Assembly (NCBI GenBank): GCA_030607895.1
Contig: JAUWJC010000070.1
Span: 1 to 11,820 of the forward strand
Direction of reading: 5' to 3'
Length of the DNA: 11,820 nt
DNA from: Pirellulales bacterium
GTDB taxonomy: Bacteria; Planctomycetota; Planctomycetia; Pirellulales; Thermoguttaceae
Position 1 is the first letter of the stretch. Each line of letters begins with the position of its first letter. This document shows, one piece after another, positions 6,862 to 11,820 of the stretch. The translations under genes were made by a program, and so were the position numbers. The notes under the pieces were generated by a model. The model searched no databases. It worked only from the letters and a program-made list of their open reading frames with translations, and was not told where the DNA came from.

Positions 6862-7778
6862 TGCACCGCCTCCGACTGCCCGGCCCGCCCCGATTGCCCG
6901 CCCCGCCCCGATTGCCCGCCCCGCCCCGATTGCCCGGCCCGATTGTCGGCGGATAGCAACTCTATCTTTTCGGCGACCACCTGGGCAATTGCGCTCTTGA
7001 TCGGCCCGAAGACATCGGCGGGCAGCGGATCCTCGCGCGAGAGCGACCCGGCGGCCTGCCGCAGTCCACGACACATGGCGATCCGGCAGTCGGCAAAGAT
7101 GTTCAGCTTGCAGATACCCGCCCGGACTGCATTGCGGATCTGTTCGTCCGGAGTACCCGACCCGCCGTGCAGAACCAACGGCACGCGGCTTGCCGCATCG
7201 AGTTCCCCAAGCCGCTCGATGTTCAAGTCAGGTAGCGACCGGTAGACGCCGTGAGCGGTTCCGATGGAGACGGCCAGGGCGTCAACTTCGGTCTCGCCGA
7301 CGAAGGTGGCCACTTCCTGCGGTTCGGTGAGCACGTTTTCGGCGTGTTCGGCAGCTTCCAGGTCCATGCCGCCCACGTGACCCAACTCACCCTCAACACT
7401 GACGCCGTGCGGGTGTGCAATCTCGACGGCCGCCCTTGTTATGCGGATGTTTTCCTCCAGGGGCAGCTTGGAGCCGTCGATCATCACCGAGGTGAAGCCC
7501 GAGTCGACAGCCCGCTTGATCGAGTCCAACTCCTCGGCATGGTCCAGGTGCAACACGATGGGGATATCGTGCTGGTCGGCCACGGCCCGCACCAGGCCGG
7601 GCATGTACACCCAGTCGTTACCTTTCGGCACAAGGCACATCACGAAAACGGGAGAACGCTTTGCTTCGGCGGTTTCCAAGATGGCGCGGATCATCACGTC
7701 TTCCACGCAGTCGAATGCCGGCACCGCGTAGCGGTTGGCTCGTGCATCGGCGAGGATTTCTTTGGCGGTTGTGAGCAT
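6858..7778 (-). CDS. Class II (zinc) ketose-bisphosphate aldolase, GatY/KbaY/FbaA-like
   Basis: The 306-residue TIM-barrel enzyme cleaves a ketose (bis)phosphate, such as fructose- or tagatose-1,6-bisphosphate, to dihydroxyacetone phosphate and an aldehyde. Asp79-His80 in VLHLDHAEE supply the proton donor and first zinc ligand; EGELGHVGG (129-137) follows; His176 in GTAHGVY and His204 in LVLHGGSG are the other zinc ligands; Asn226 in KLNIFAD is the conserved phosphate-side Asn. The spacing fits the shorter GatY/KbaY branch. Residues about 281-302 are an added tail of GRGGQS repeats from an 18-bp tandem array, not part of the fold. Start at 7778 (MLTTAKEIL) is the family N-terminus; a longer frame to 8228 runs antisense-free into the SDR gene and lacks homology. 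It is 14 bp after the SDR stop and overlaps the next gene by 4 bp, so the three form an operon. Substrate specificity is not readable. Confidence 0.92.
   Translation of the reverse strand: MLTTAKEILADARANRYAVPAFDCVEDVMIRAILETAEAKRSPVFVMCLVPKGNDWVYMPGLVRAVADQHDIPIVLHLDHAEELDSIKRAVDSGFTSVMIDGSKLPLEENIRITRAAVEIAHPHGVSVEGELGHVGGMDLEAAEHAENVLTEPQEVATFVGETEVDALAVSIGTAHGVYRSLPDLNIERLGELDAASRVPLVLHGGSGTPDEQIRNAVRAGICKLNIFADCRIAMCRGLRQAAGSLSREDPLPADVFGPIKSAIAQVVAEKIELLSADNRAGQSGRGGQSGRGGQSGRAGQSEAVQ
6869..6873 (-). promoter_or_regulatory. Ribosome-binding site of the 2-hydroxyacid dehydrogenase gene
   Basis: GGAGG on the minus strand lies 7 nt before ATG 6861, inside the last codons of the aldolase gene. 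It directly borders the 18-bp tandem repeat that starts at 6874. It decides against the longer frame starting at 7074. Confidence 0.8.
6874..6945. repeat. 18-bp in-frame tandem repeat coding the aldolase tail
   Basis: Units at 6874-6891, 6892-6909 and 6910-6927 plus a partial one from 6928 follow the pattern GATTGCCCGCCCCGCCCC, the first and last with small changes. Because 18 is a multiple of 3, each unit adds six residues (GRGGQS) to the aldolase without a frameshift. Confidence 0.9.
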
Positions 7779-7792
7779 TGTGAGTTCTTGTC

Positions 7793-8575
7793 CTATCTCA
7801 TCAGCATTCCGCCTGTAACGTCCACCGTGGCACCGGTCATGTAGCTTGCCCGGTCGGACGCCAGAAAAGTGACGACGCCGGCTATCTCGGCCGGATCGCC
7901 GATTCGGCCTAGCGGAATTCGCTGGAGGTATCGTTCTTCGTTTTTTTCCAAGGCTTCTTGGGCCATGTCGGTGCTCATCATGCCCGGGGCTACCGCGTTG
8001 ACGTGGATGCCGTGCGGGGCCATTTCCCGAGCAAGCGAGACTGTGAATGTCACGACTCCAGCCTTCGAGGCGGCGTAATGCGAGTGCCCCGTGGTCGAGC
8101 CGTGGAACGCCGCCTGCGAAGTGATGTTCACGATTCTGCCCGTCCGATGGGCGCCGAGCCACCGACGAATTGCCTCGCGGCAGGTGAGGAACGGGCCGGT
8201 CAGGTTGATCGCCAGCGTCGAGTTCCACTCCTCTTCAGTCATGTCCTTGACGTAGGCGGTAGGCCACGTACCGGCGTTGTTTACCAAAATGTCGATCTGA
8301 CCGAAAGCGTTCTCGGCGAGTTGGAACATCTCGACGACGTCGGCCGCCTTGGATACATCCCCCGGCACGGGCAGGGCGTCGATTCCATGCTCCTCTCGAA
8401 TGGTGGCGGCGAGCCGGTCGGCCTCATCAACCAGGTCGATTCCCAATTCCCGGTTACGGTAGTAATTGACGGCCACTCGGGCGCCTTCGGCCGCCAGGTG
8501 CAAGCAGATAGCCCGACCCAGCCCCCGGGAGCCGCCGGTTACGATGGCCACTTTGTCCGAAAGACCAAAATCCAT
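7793..8575 (-). CDS. Short-chain dehydrogenase/reductase (classical SDR, FabG-like)
   Basis: The 260-residue Rossmann enzyme carries all classical SDR marks: TGGSRGLG at 13-20 for the cofactor, NNAG at 99-102, and the catalytic tetrad Asn124 (AINL), Ser153 (ITSQ), Tyr167 and Lys171 (YAASK), then the APGMM loop (196-200). The family oxidises or reduces alcohol/ketone groups with NAD(P)(H). In this setting a polyol, sugar or sugar-acid dehydrogenase is more likely than fatty-acid FabG, because an aldolase and a 2-hydroxyacid dehydrogenase follow on the same transcript and no fatty-acid genes are near. The start at 8575 gives the normal N-terminus; the open extension to 8677 lacks family similarity and would overlap the predicted promoter. 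GGTGG lies about 8 nt upstream as a weak ribosome-binding site. It is the first gene of the minus-strand operon. Confidence 0.93.
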   Translation of the reverse strand: MDFGLSDKVAIVTGGSRGLGRAICLHLAAEGARVAVNYYRNRELGIDLVDEADRLAATIREEHGIDALPVPGDVSKAADVVEMFQLAENAFGQIDILVNNAGTWPTAYVKDMTEEEWNSTLAINLTGPFLTCREAIRRWLGAHRTGRIVNITSQAAFHGSTTGHSHYAASKAGVVTFTVSLAREMAPHGIHVNAVAPGMMSTDMAQEALEKNEERYLQRIPLGRIGDPAEIAGVVTFLASDRASYMTGATVDVTGGMLMR

Positions 8576-8613
8576 TGGCACGCCACCGTCATGCAGGGTT
8601 TGTATTTTCCACT

Positions 8614-8642
8614 TGTATACTCGAAGCAAGCCGGGTTTCCAA
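8614..8642 (-). promoter_or_regulatory. Putative promoter of the SDR-aldolase-2HADH operon
   Basis: On the minus strand TTGGAA (8637-8642) and TATACA (8614-8619) are 17 bp apart, each matching 4 of 6 consensus bases. The -10 box is about 39 bp before the SDR ATG at 8575. Confidence 0.4.
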
Positions 8643-8708
8643 GGGGGTCCGCGTGTGATTGACCATCTGCCGGGCAACTGATAGGCTAAATACGAGTTGC
8701 GTAGCGTG

Positions 8709-8794
8709 TTGTAAAGCCGCGACCAGTGGTCGCGGTATTCACGAGGAGTCGGCGAATGATCCGCAAACCGCGACCACTGGTCGCAGCTTTACAA
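8709..8794. repeat. 28-bp inverted repeat made of two copies of the 22-bp palindrome
   Basis: Arms at 8709-8736 and 8767-8794 pair at 27 of 28 positions around a 30-nt spacer. Each arm contains the 15-bp near-perfect palindrome GCGACCAGTGGTCGC (or ...CACT...), so each arm can fold alone or both can pair into one long stem. The two arms contain the repeat copies 8714-8735 (+) and 8768-8789 (-). The element lies between the divergent SDR operon and the leucine-rich-repeat gene, ending only 7 bp before the latter's ribosome-binding site, where folding could affect expression. Confidence 0.85.
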
Positions 8795-8801
8795 TTGTCC
8801 T

Positions 8802-8806
8802 GGGAG
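8802..8806 (+). promoter_or_regulatory. Ribosome-binding site supporting the TTG start at 8814
   Basis: GGGAG lies 7 nt before TTG 8814. For the ATG at 8829 the spacing would be 22 nt, too far. Starting at TTG also gives the signal peptide its two arginines. Confidence 0.65.
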
Positions 8807-8813
8807 CTTTGCA

Positions 8814-9743
8814 TTGAGACGTTTGACCATGCTGATATGCGTTGCGCTGGTAACGGCGATCGGCTGCGGCGAGAAGCGCGAAGAGAAAGCCCAAAACGCT
8901 CCGCAGCCACCCGAACCGGCCAGAACACAACCCGCCAAGCCGCAAGAGACGCCAACTCAGCCGGCTCCGGACGGCCCGAAGCCGATCGGCTCCCTGGATC
9001 AACTGAATGCCGCAATGCAGGCGAAGAACCCCGGGTTTGCCGGGAAGGTGGCGGCCCAACCGCTGGGACAAGGCCTGCTGGCAATGGAAATCCACGATCC
9101 GGCCGTCAAGGATATCAGCCCGCTGGCCGGATTGCCCGTCGGCGCGATCGACCTGAGCGGCTGCCACGTAAGCGACATCAGCCCACTGGCGGGCATGAGA
9201 TTGATGGCACTTTACCTGGAAGACACGGCGGTGGAGGACATCAGCGTACTGAAAGGCATGCCGCTTAGAGAGCTTTATCTGAGCAACACGAAGGTCGCCG
9301 ACATCAGCCCGATCAACGGCGCACCGCTGGAAAAGCTGAATCTACTCGGCACCAAAGTGACCGATTTGAGTCCGCTGAAGGGTACGCGGCTTCAGATGCT
9401 TTGGTTGAACAAGTGCCCGGTGAGCGACATCGGCCCTTTGAAAGCGGTACCGCTGGTGAGTCTGACGCTTGCCGATACCAAGGTTTCGGACCTCAGCCCG
9501 CTGGGGGGTCATCCACTGAAGCGGCTGCACATCGGCGGTTCGGAGGTGACCGATCTTTCGCCCTTGCAGTGGATGCAACTCACGCGATTGATTTTCACTC
9601 CCGGTAGAATCACCAAGGGAATCGCGCATGCGCGGAACATGAAGACCATCGGCGAGATCGACGTCGAGTTCGGCACCGGCCGCCGCAAGCCGATGTCGCC
9701 GGCTGAATTCTGGCCGCTTTACGATGCCGGCAAGTTTAAGTGA
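8814..9743 (+). CDS. Leucine-rich-repeat lipoprotein, eight exact 21-residue repeats
   Basis: The 309-residue protein starts at TTG, supported by GGGAG and by the n-region MRRLT. A hydrophobic stretch ending in AIGC makes Cys18 the likely lipidation site. Residues 20-57 are a Pro/Gln/Lys-rich spacer. From Asp100 to about 267 there are eight repeats of exactly 21 residues with the pattern D(I/L)SPLxGxxLxxLxLxxTxVx, each adding one strand and turn of a solenoid; the sequence just before (LLAMEIHDPAVK) looks like a ninth, degenerate one. The C-terminus (about 268-309) ends in SPAEFWPLYDAGKFK. Such solenoids bind proteins or carbohydrates, and the protein is probably held on a membrane outside the cytoplasm. 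No enzymatic motif is present. Its partner is unknown. It is divergent from the SDR operon. Confidence 0.88.
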   Translation: MRRLTMLICVALVTAIGCGEKREEKAQNAPQPPEPARTQPAKPQETPTQPAPDGPKPIGSLDQLNAAMQAKNPGFAGKVAAQPLGQGLLAMEIHDPAVKDISPLAGLPVGAIDLSGCHVSDISPLAGMRLMALYLEDTAVEDISVLKGMPLRELYLSNTKVADISPINGAPLEKLNLLGTKVTDLSPLKGTRLQMLWLNKCPVSDIGPLKAVPLVSLTLADTKVSDLSPLGGHPLKRLHIGGSEVTDLSPLQWMQLTRLIFTPGRITKGIAHARNMKTIGEIDVEFGTGRRKPMSPAEFWPLYDAGKFK

Positions 9744-9776
9744 GGGGCGAGGGACGAGGGGCGAGGGACGAGGGAC
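9742..9776. repeat. Heptanucleotide tandem array, five units of GAGGGRC type
   Basis: Five consecutive units run GAGGGGC, GAGGGAC, GAGGGGC, GAGGGAC, GAGGGAC. The first unit starts on the last two bases of the TGA stop of the leucine-rich-repeat gene. It occupies half of the 70-bp gap before the UroD-like gene and is unrelated in sequence to the TCAACTY array. Confidence 0.9.
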
Positions 9777-9813
9777 GCCTGGGGCTTCTCTGGACAAGAA
9801 GGCAAGCAGTTTC

Positions 9814-10887
9814 ATGGCCGAGATGACGTCGACCGAGCGGGTGATGTGCGTGTTGCGCAACGAGGAGCCGGACCGGATTCCGCATTTCGAATGGATCATC
9901 GACCGCCGCGTCCGCCAGGCGATCTGTCCGGGCTGCTCGATGGAGGAGTTCACCGTTCGGATGGGACTCGACGCCATCCTTACGGGACCCGACTTCAAAA
10001 AAGAGCAGATCGGCCCCAAACGGTACCGCAACGAATGGGGTGTAGTGTCGGAAGACACGGGCGAGGAGCACGCCTTTCCGGTTGACGGCCCGATCAAGTC
10101 GCTGGAAGACTTGCATAACTACGAGCCTCCCGACCCACACGCGCCGGGTAGATATGATAGCGTCCAGAAAATGGTAAAACGCTACAAGGGCCGATTGGCC
10201 GTGGGCGTACACCTCAACGACGTATTCTCGATACCGCGCTACCTGGCCGGCTTTGAAGGCGTGTTGATGGCGATTGTCGCAGAGCCGGAACTGGTCCGCG
10301 GGCTGGTCGAATTGTCGGTCGAGACGAACATCGCCATGGCCAAGGAAGTTGCCCGACGCGGCGTCGACTTCATTTTCACCGGCGACGACTACGCGGCAGC
10401 CGAACGGCCGTTCATGTCGCCGGCGTCGTTCCGCGAGTTTCTGGCCGAGCCGCTCCGACGAGTTGTGGCCGGTTTCCACGAGGCGGGTCTGCCGATAATT
10501 AAGCACACCGACGGGAAAATCGGGCCGTTGATGAACATGATACTCGACTCGGAAATCGACTGCCTCGATCCGATCGACCCGATTGCCGGGCTGGATATTG
10601 GCGAGATCAAACAGAAGTACGGCGACCGCGTGGCCCTGAAAGGCAACGTCGACTGCGCCCACACCCTCACTTTCGGCTCGGAAGAAGACGTGGTGAACGA
10701 GACCAAGGAAGTGATCCGCAAGGCGGCCCACGGCGGCGGCTTGATACTCTCCTCCAGCAACAGCATTCATTCGGCCGTCAAGCCGGGTAACTACCTGGCC
10801 ATGTGGAACGCGCTGCGGATGTATGGCAAGTACCCAATCTCCCTGCAAAGCTGGGGCCCGTCGGACACGGGAAATACGTTTGCCTGA
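9814..10887 (+). CDS. Uroporphyrinogen decarboxylase-like (URO-D superfamily) protein, methyltransferase-type
   Basis: The 357-residue protein has the URO-D barrel as found in corrinoid methyltransferase relatives (MtaA/CmuA/MtbA group) rather than haem-synthesis HemE. Visible blocks are TSTERVMCVLRNEEPDRIPH (5-24), DFIFTGDDYAA (185-195), IIKHTDGKIGPLM (228-240), CLDPIDPIAGLDI (250-262), ALKGNVDC (274-281) and GGGLILSSSNSIH (307-319). In MtaA-type enzymes a His-x-Cys motif binds zinc; here that place is His231-Thr-Asp233, so the metal site differs or is absent. The likely role is methyl transfer or another reaction on a corrinoid- or porphyrin-bound group, but no corrinoid protein is encoded here. 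The ATG at 9814 (or 9823) matches the family N-terminus; the longer frame from 9724 is translated heptamer repeat. GAAGG at 9798-9802 may be its ribosome-binding site. Confidence 0.88.
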   Translation: MAEMTSTERVMCVLRNEEPDRIPHFEWIIDRRVRQAICPGCSMEEFTVRMGLDAILTGPDFKKEQIGPKRYRNEWGVVSEDTGEEHAFPVDGPIKSLEDLHNYEPPDPHAPGRYDSVQKMVKRYKGRLAVGVHLNDVFSIPRYLAGFEGVLMAIVAEPELVRGLVELSVETNIAMAKEVARRGVDFIFTGDDYAAAERPFMSPASFREFLAEPLRRVVAGFHEAGLPIIKHTDGKIGPLMNMILDSEIDCLDPIDPIAGLDIGEIKQKYGDRVALKGNVDCAHTLTFGSEEDVVNETKEVIRKAAHGGGLILSSSNSIHSAVKPGNYLAMWNALRMYGKYPISLQSWGPSDTGNTFA

Positions 10888-10935
10888 GCGGGAGAACTTG
10901 GCGCGGCATTTTGCCGCAATCAAAACGCGCTCTGG

Positions 10936-11033
10936 TCCCTCAGCCCCCGGCTCTGCCGGGGGACAAGTGGAACTCCGGTTGAACGTGGATAATCGGCACC
11001 GCCCGTCCCCCGGCAGAGCCGGGGGCTGAGGGA
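10936..11033. repeat. Perfect 29-bp inverted repeat with nested palindromes
   Basis: Arms at 10936-10964 and 11005-11033 are perfectly complementary over 29 bp around a 40-nt spacer. Each arm contains CCCCCGGCTCTGCCGGGGG, an 8-bp stem with a 3-nt loop, so each can fold alone. It is 49 bp after the UroD-like stop and 28 bp before the next predicted promoter, fitting a transcription boundary. The double palindrome is more elaborate than a terminator needs and has no T tract. Confidence 0.9.
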
Positions 11034-11060
11034 AGAGTTCGCAAGGGCGCGATTCGTGTC

Positions 11061-11088
11061 TTGACAGAAAACCAACCTTGCGCATACT
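11061..11088 (+). promoter_or_regulatory. Putative sigma-70-type promoter of the AOR gene
   Basis: A perfect TTGACA at 11061-11066 is followed after 16 bp by CATACT (11083-11088, 4 of 6 matches). The predicted start point is about 30 bp before the AOR ATG, leaving a short leader with no room for a molybdenum- or tungsten-cofactor riboswitch. Confidence 0.5.
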
Positions 11089-11126
11089 TTATCCATTAAC
11101 AAGGTTTTGCTGGGAGGTATCAAGTC

Positions 11127-11820
11127 ATGCCGGTGGTGTATCGGATTAATATGTCGGACCTCACGGTCCGTGCCGAGGAACCGGACGATGCGTGTCGGGA
11201 GTTGGGGGGCCGCGGGCTGACCTCTACAATGCTGGCCCGGGAGGTCCCGCCCCCCTGTCATACGCTCTCGGCCGAGAACAAGCTGATTTTCGCGACGGGT
11301 ATTCTTACCGGCACGGGGGCGCCTTGCGCGGGCCGGCTGTCGGCGGGAGCCAAGAGCCCGCTTACCGGAACAATCAAAGAAAGCAACGCCGGCGGAATGG
11401 CCGCGCTGGCCATGGCCGCGCTGGGAATCAAGGCCATCGTACTGGAGGGGAAACCGCAAGACGACTCGCTCTACCGGGTGCTGATAACCTCCGGCGGTGT
11501 GAAGATCGAGCCGGCCGATGCCCTGGCCGAATTGGGTAACTACGATACGGTGGCCAGCCAGTTCGAGCAGTTTGGCGACAAGGTAGTCTGTGTGAGCATT
11601 GGCCAGGCCGGCGAGATGTGCGCCGCCGCGGCAAGTATCGCCGTAACCGATGTCGAGGGGCGTCCCACGCGACACTGCGGCCGCGGAGGGCTGGGCGCCG
11701 TGATGGGGTCCAAGCGGGTTAAGGTAATCGTGATCGACCCGAGCGGCGGCCAACGCTGCGAACCGGCCGATCGCGAAGCGTTCAAGCAGGCCGCCCGCAA
11801 GTTCGCAAAATCGCTGAAAG
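11127..11820 (+). CDS. Aldehyde:ferredoxin oxidoreductase family protein, 3' end outside the window
   Basis: The frame is open for 231 codons from the ATG at 11127 to the window edge. GGGAGG at 11112-11117 is a strong ribosome-binding site 9 nt upstream. It is the N-terminal domain of the AOR family, whose members carry a tungsto- or molybdo-bispterin cofactor and a 4Fe-4S cluster and oxidise aldehydes to acids with ferredoxin. Evidence: ELGGRGLTSTMLARE (25-39), the cofactor-binding stretch CAGRLSAGAKSPLTGTIKES (67-86) followed by NAGG, LGIKAIVLEGKP (99-110), and RHCGRGGLGAVMGSKRVKVI (from about 184). Family members are around 600 residues, so the cluster cysteines and most of the active site lie beyond 11820 and cannot be checked. 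The substrate is unknown. The gene points to anaerobic or microaerobic metabolism and to tungsten or molybdenum uptake elsewhere in the genome. Confidence 0.93.
   Translation, partial: MPVVYRINMSDLTVRAEEPDDACRELGGRGLTSTMLAREVPPPCHTLSAENKLIFATGILTGTGAPCAGRLSAGAKSPLTGTIKESNAGGMAALAMAALGIKAIVLEGKPQDDSLYRVLITSGGVKIEPADALAELGNYDTVASQFEQFGDKVVCVSIGQAGEMCAAAASIAVTDVEGRPTRHCGRGGLGAVMGSKRVKVIVIDPSGGQRCEPADREAFKQAARKFAKSLK

Noticed and set aside
6862..7074. N-terminal extension of the 2-hydroxyacid dehydrogenase frame, including a GRAIGA repeat
   Set aside because: It is the tandem repeat and aldolase gene read in a wrong frame. The ATG at 6861 has a strong ribosome-binding site and gives the family N-terminus.
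7779..8228. 150-residue extension of the aldolase frame
   Set aside because: It overlaps the SDR gene on the same strand in another frame and is rich in Arg/His/Gly, typical of a shadow frame.
9724..9813. Upstream start of the URO-D-like protein
   Set aside because: The extra 30 residues are mostly translated GAGGGRC repeat and overlap the leucine-rich-repeat gene; the family N-terminus starts at 9814 or 9823.
9736..11085. Long minus-strand frame of 449 codons opposite the URO-D-like gene
   Set aside because: The plus strand has clear family motifs here; the antisense frame has none and reads through repeats and the gap, as expected in G+C-rich DNA.
11034..11126. Molybdenum- or tungsten-cofactor riboswitch before the AOR gene
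   Set aside because: The leader after the predicted promoter is only about 30 nt, too short for that class of riboswitch.
1..11820. tRNA or rRNA genes
   Set aside because: I saw no cloverleaf with TTCGANNC-type T-arm signatures and no rRNA core sequences; a covariance-model scan was not possible here.

Overview
This is a G+C-rich bacterial window of densely packed genes separated by repeat-filled gaps. The lineage is not shown directly. Three things make a planctomycete (Pirellulales-like) metagenome or genome my best guess: a short lipoprotein made of 21-residue leucine-rich repeats ending in an SPAEFW...YDAGKFK tail, a mix of WecG-type glycosyltransferase, UroD-like and AOR genes, and gaps packed with palindromic and heptamer repeats. 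This placement is inference.

Layout. Positions 1-1188 (+) hold the tail of an unrecognised open frame and a complete WecG/TagA/CpsF glycosyltransferase. Positions 1189-1922 hold a 27-bp perfect inverted repeat, a decayed C-terminal scrap of a UvrD/Rep-type helicase on the minus strand, and a good promoter. Positions 1923-3137 (+) encode a 404-residue Rid-superfamily protein with chorismatase-like motifs. From 8575 down to 3226 the minus strand carries a metabolic cluster: SDR dehydrogenase, class II aldolase, D-2-hydroxyacid dehydrogenase, GldA-type glycerol dehydrogenase and a lipid-anchored SMP-30/NHL-like beta-propeller. The first three are tightly spaced or overlapping and read as one operon. 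Divergently, 8814-9743 (+) encodes the leucine-rich-repeat lipoprotein, 9814-10887 (+) a UroD-like methyltransferase-type protein, and 11127 to the window end the N-terminal third or so of a tungsten-type aldehyde:ferredoxin oxidoreductase with its own promoter.

How the genes may work together. The SDR, aldolase, 2-hydroxyacid dehydrogenase and GldA enzymes suggest oxidation and cleavage of a sugar, polyol or sugar acid to three-carbon pieces. The AOR could oxidise an aldehyde with ferredoxin. No kinase, transporter or dehydratase is visible, so the substrate cannot be named.

The most unusual aspect is non-coding. Five gaps each hold a long inverted repeat of different sequence, four of them clearly containing nested palindromes. 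A 22-bp palindromic motif recurs four times in three gaps. Two heptanucleotide arrays begin inside or at the stop codon of a gene, and an 18-bp array lengthens the aldolase C-terminus and ends exactly at the ribosome-binding site of the next gene.
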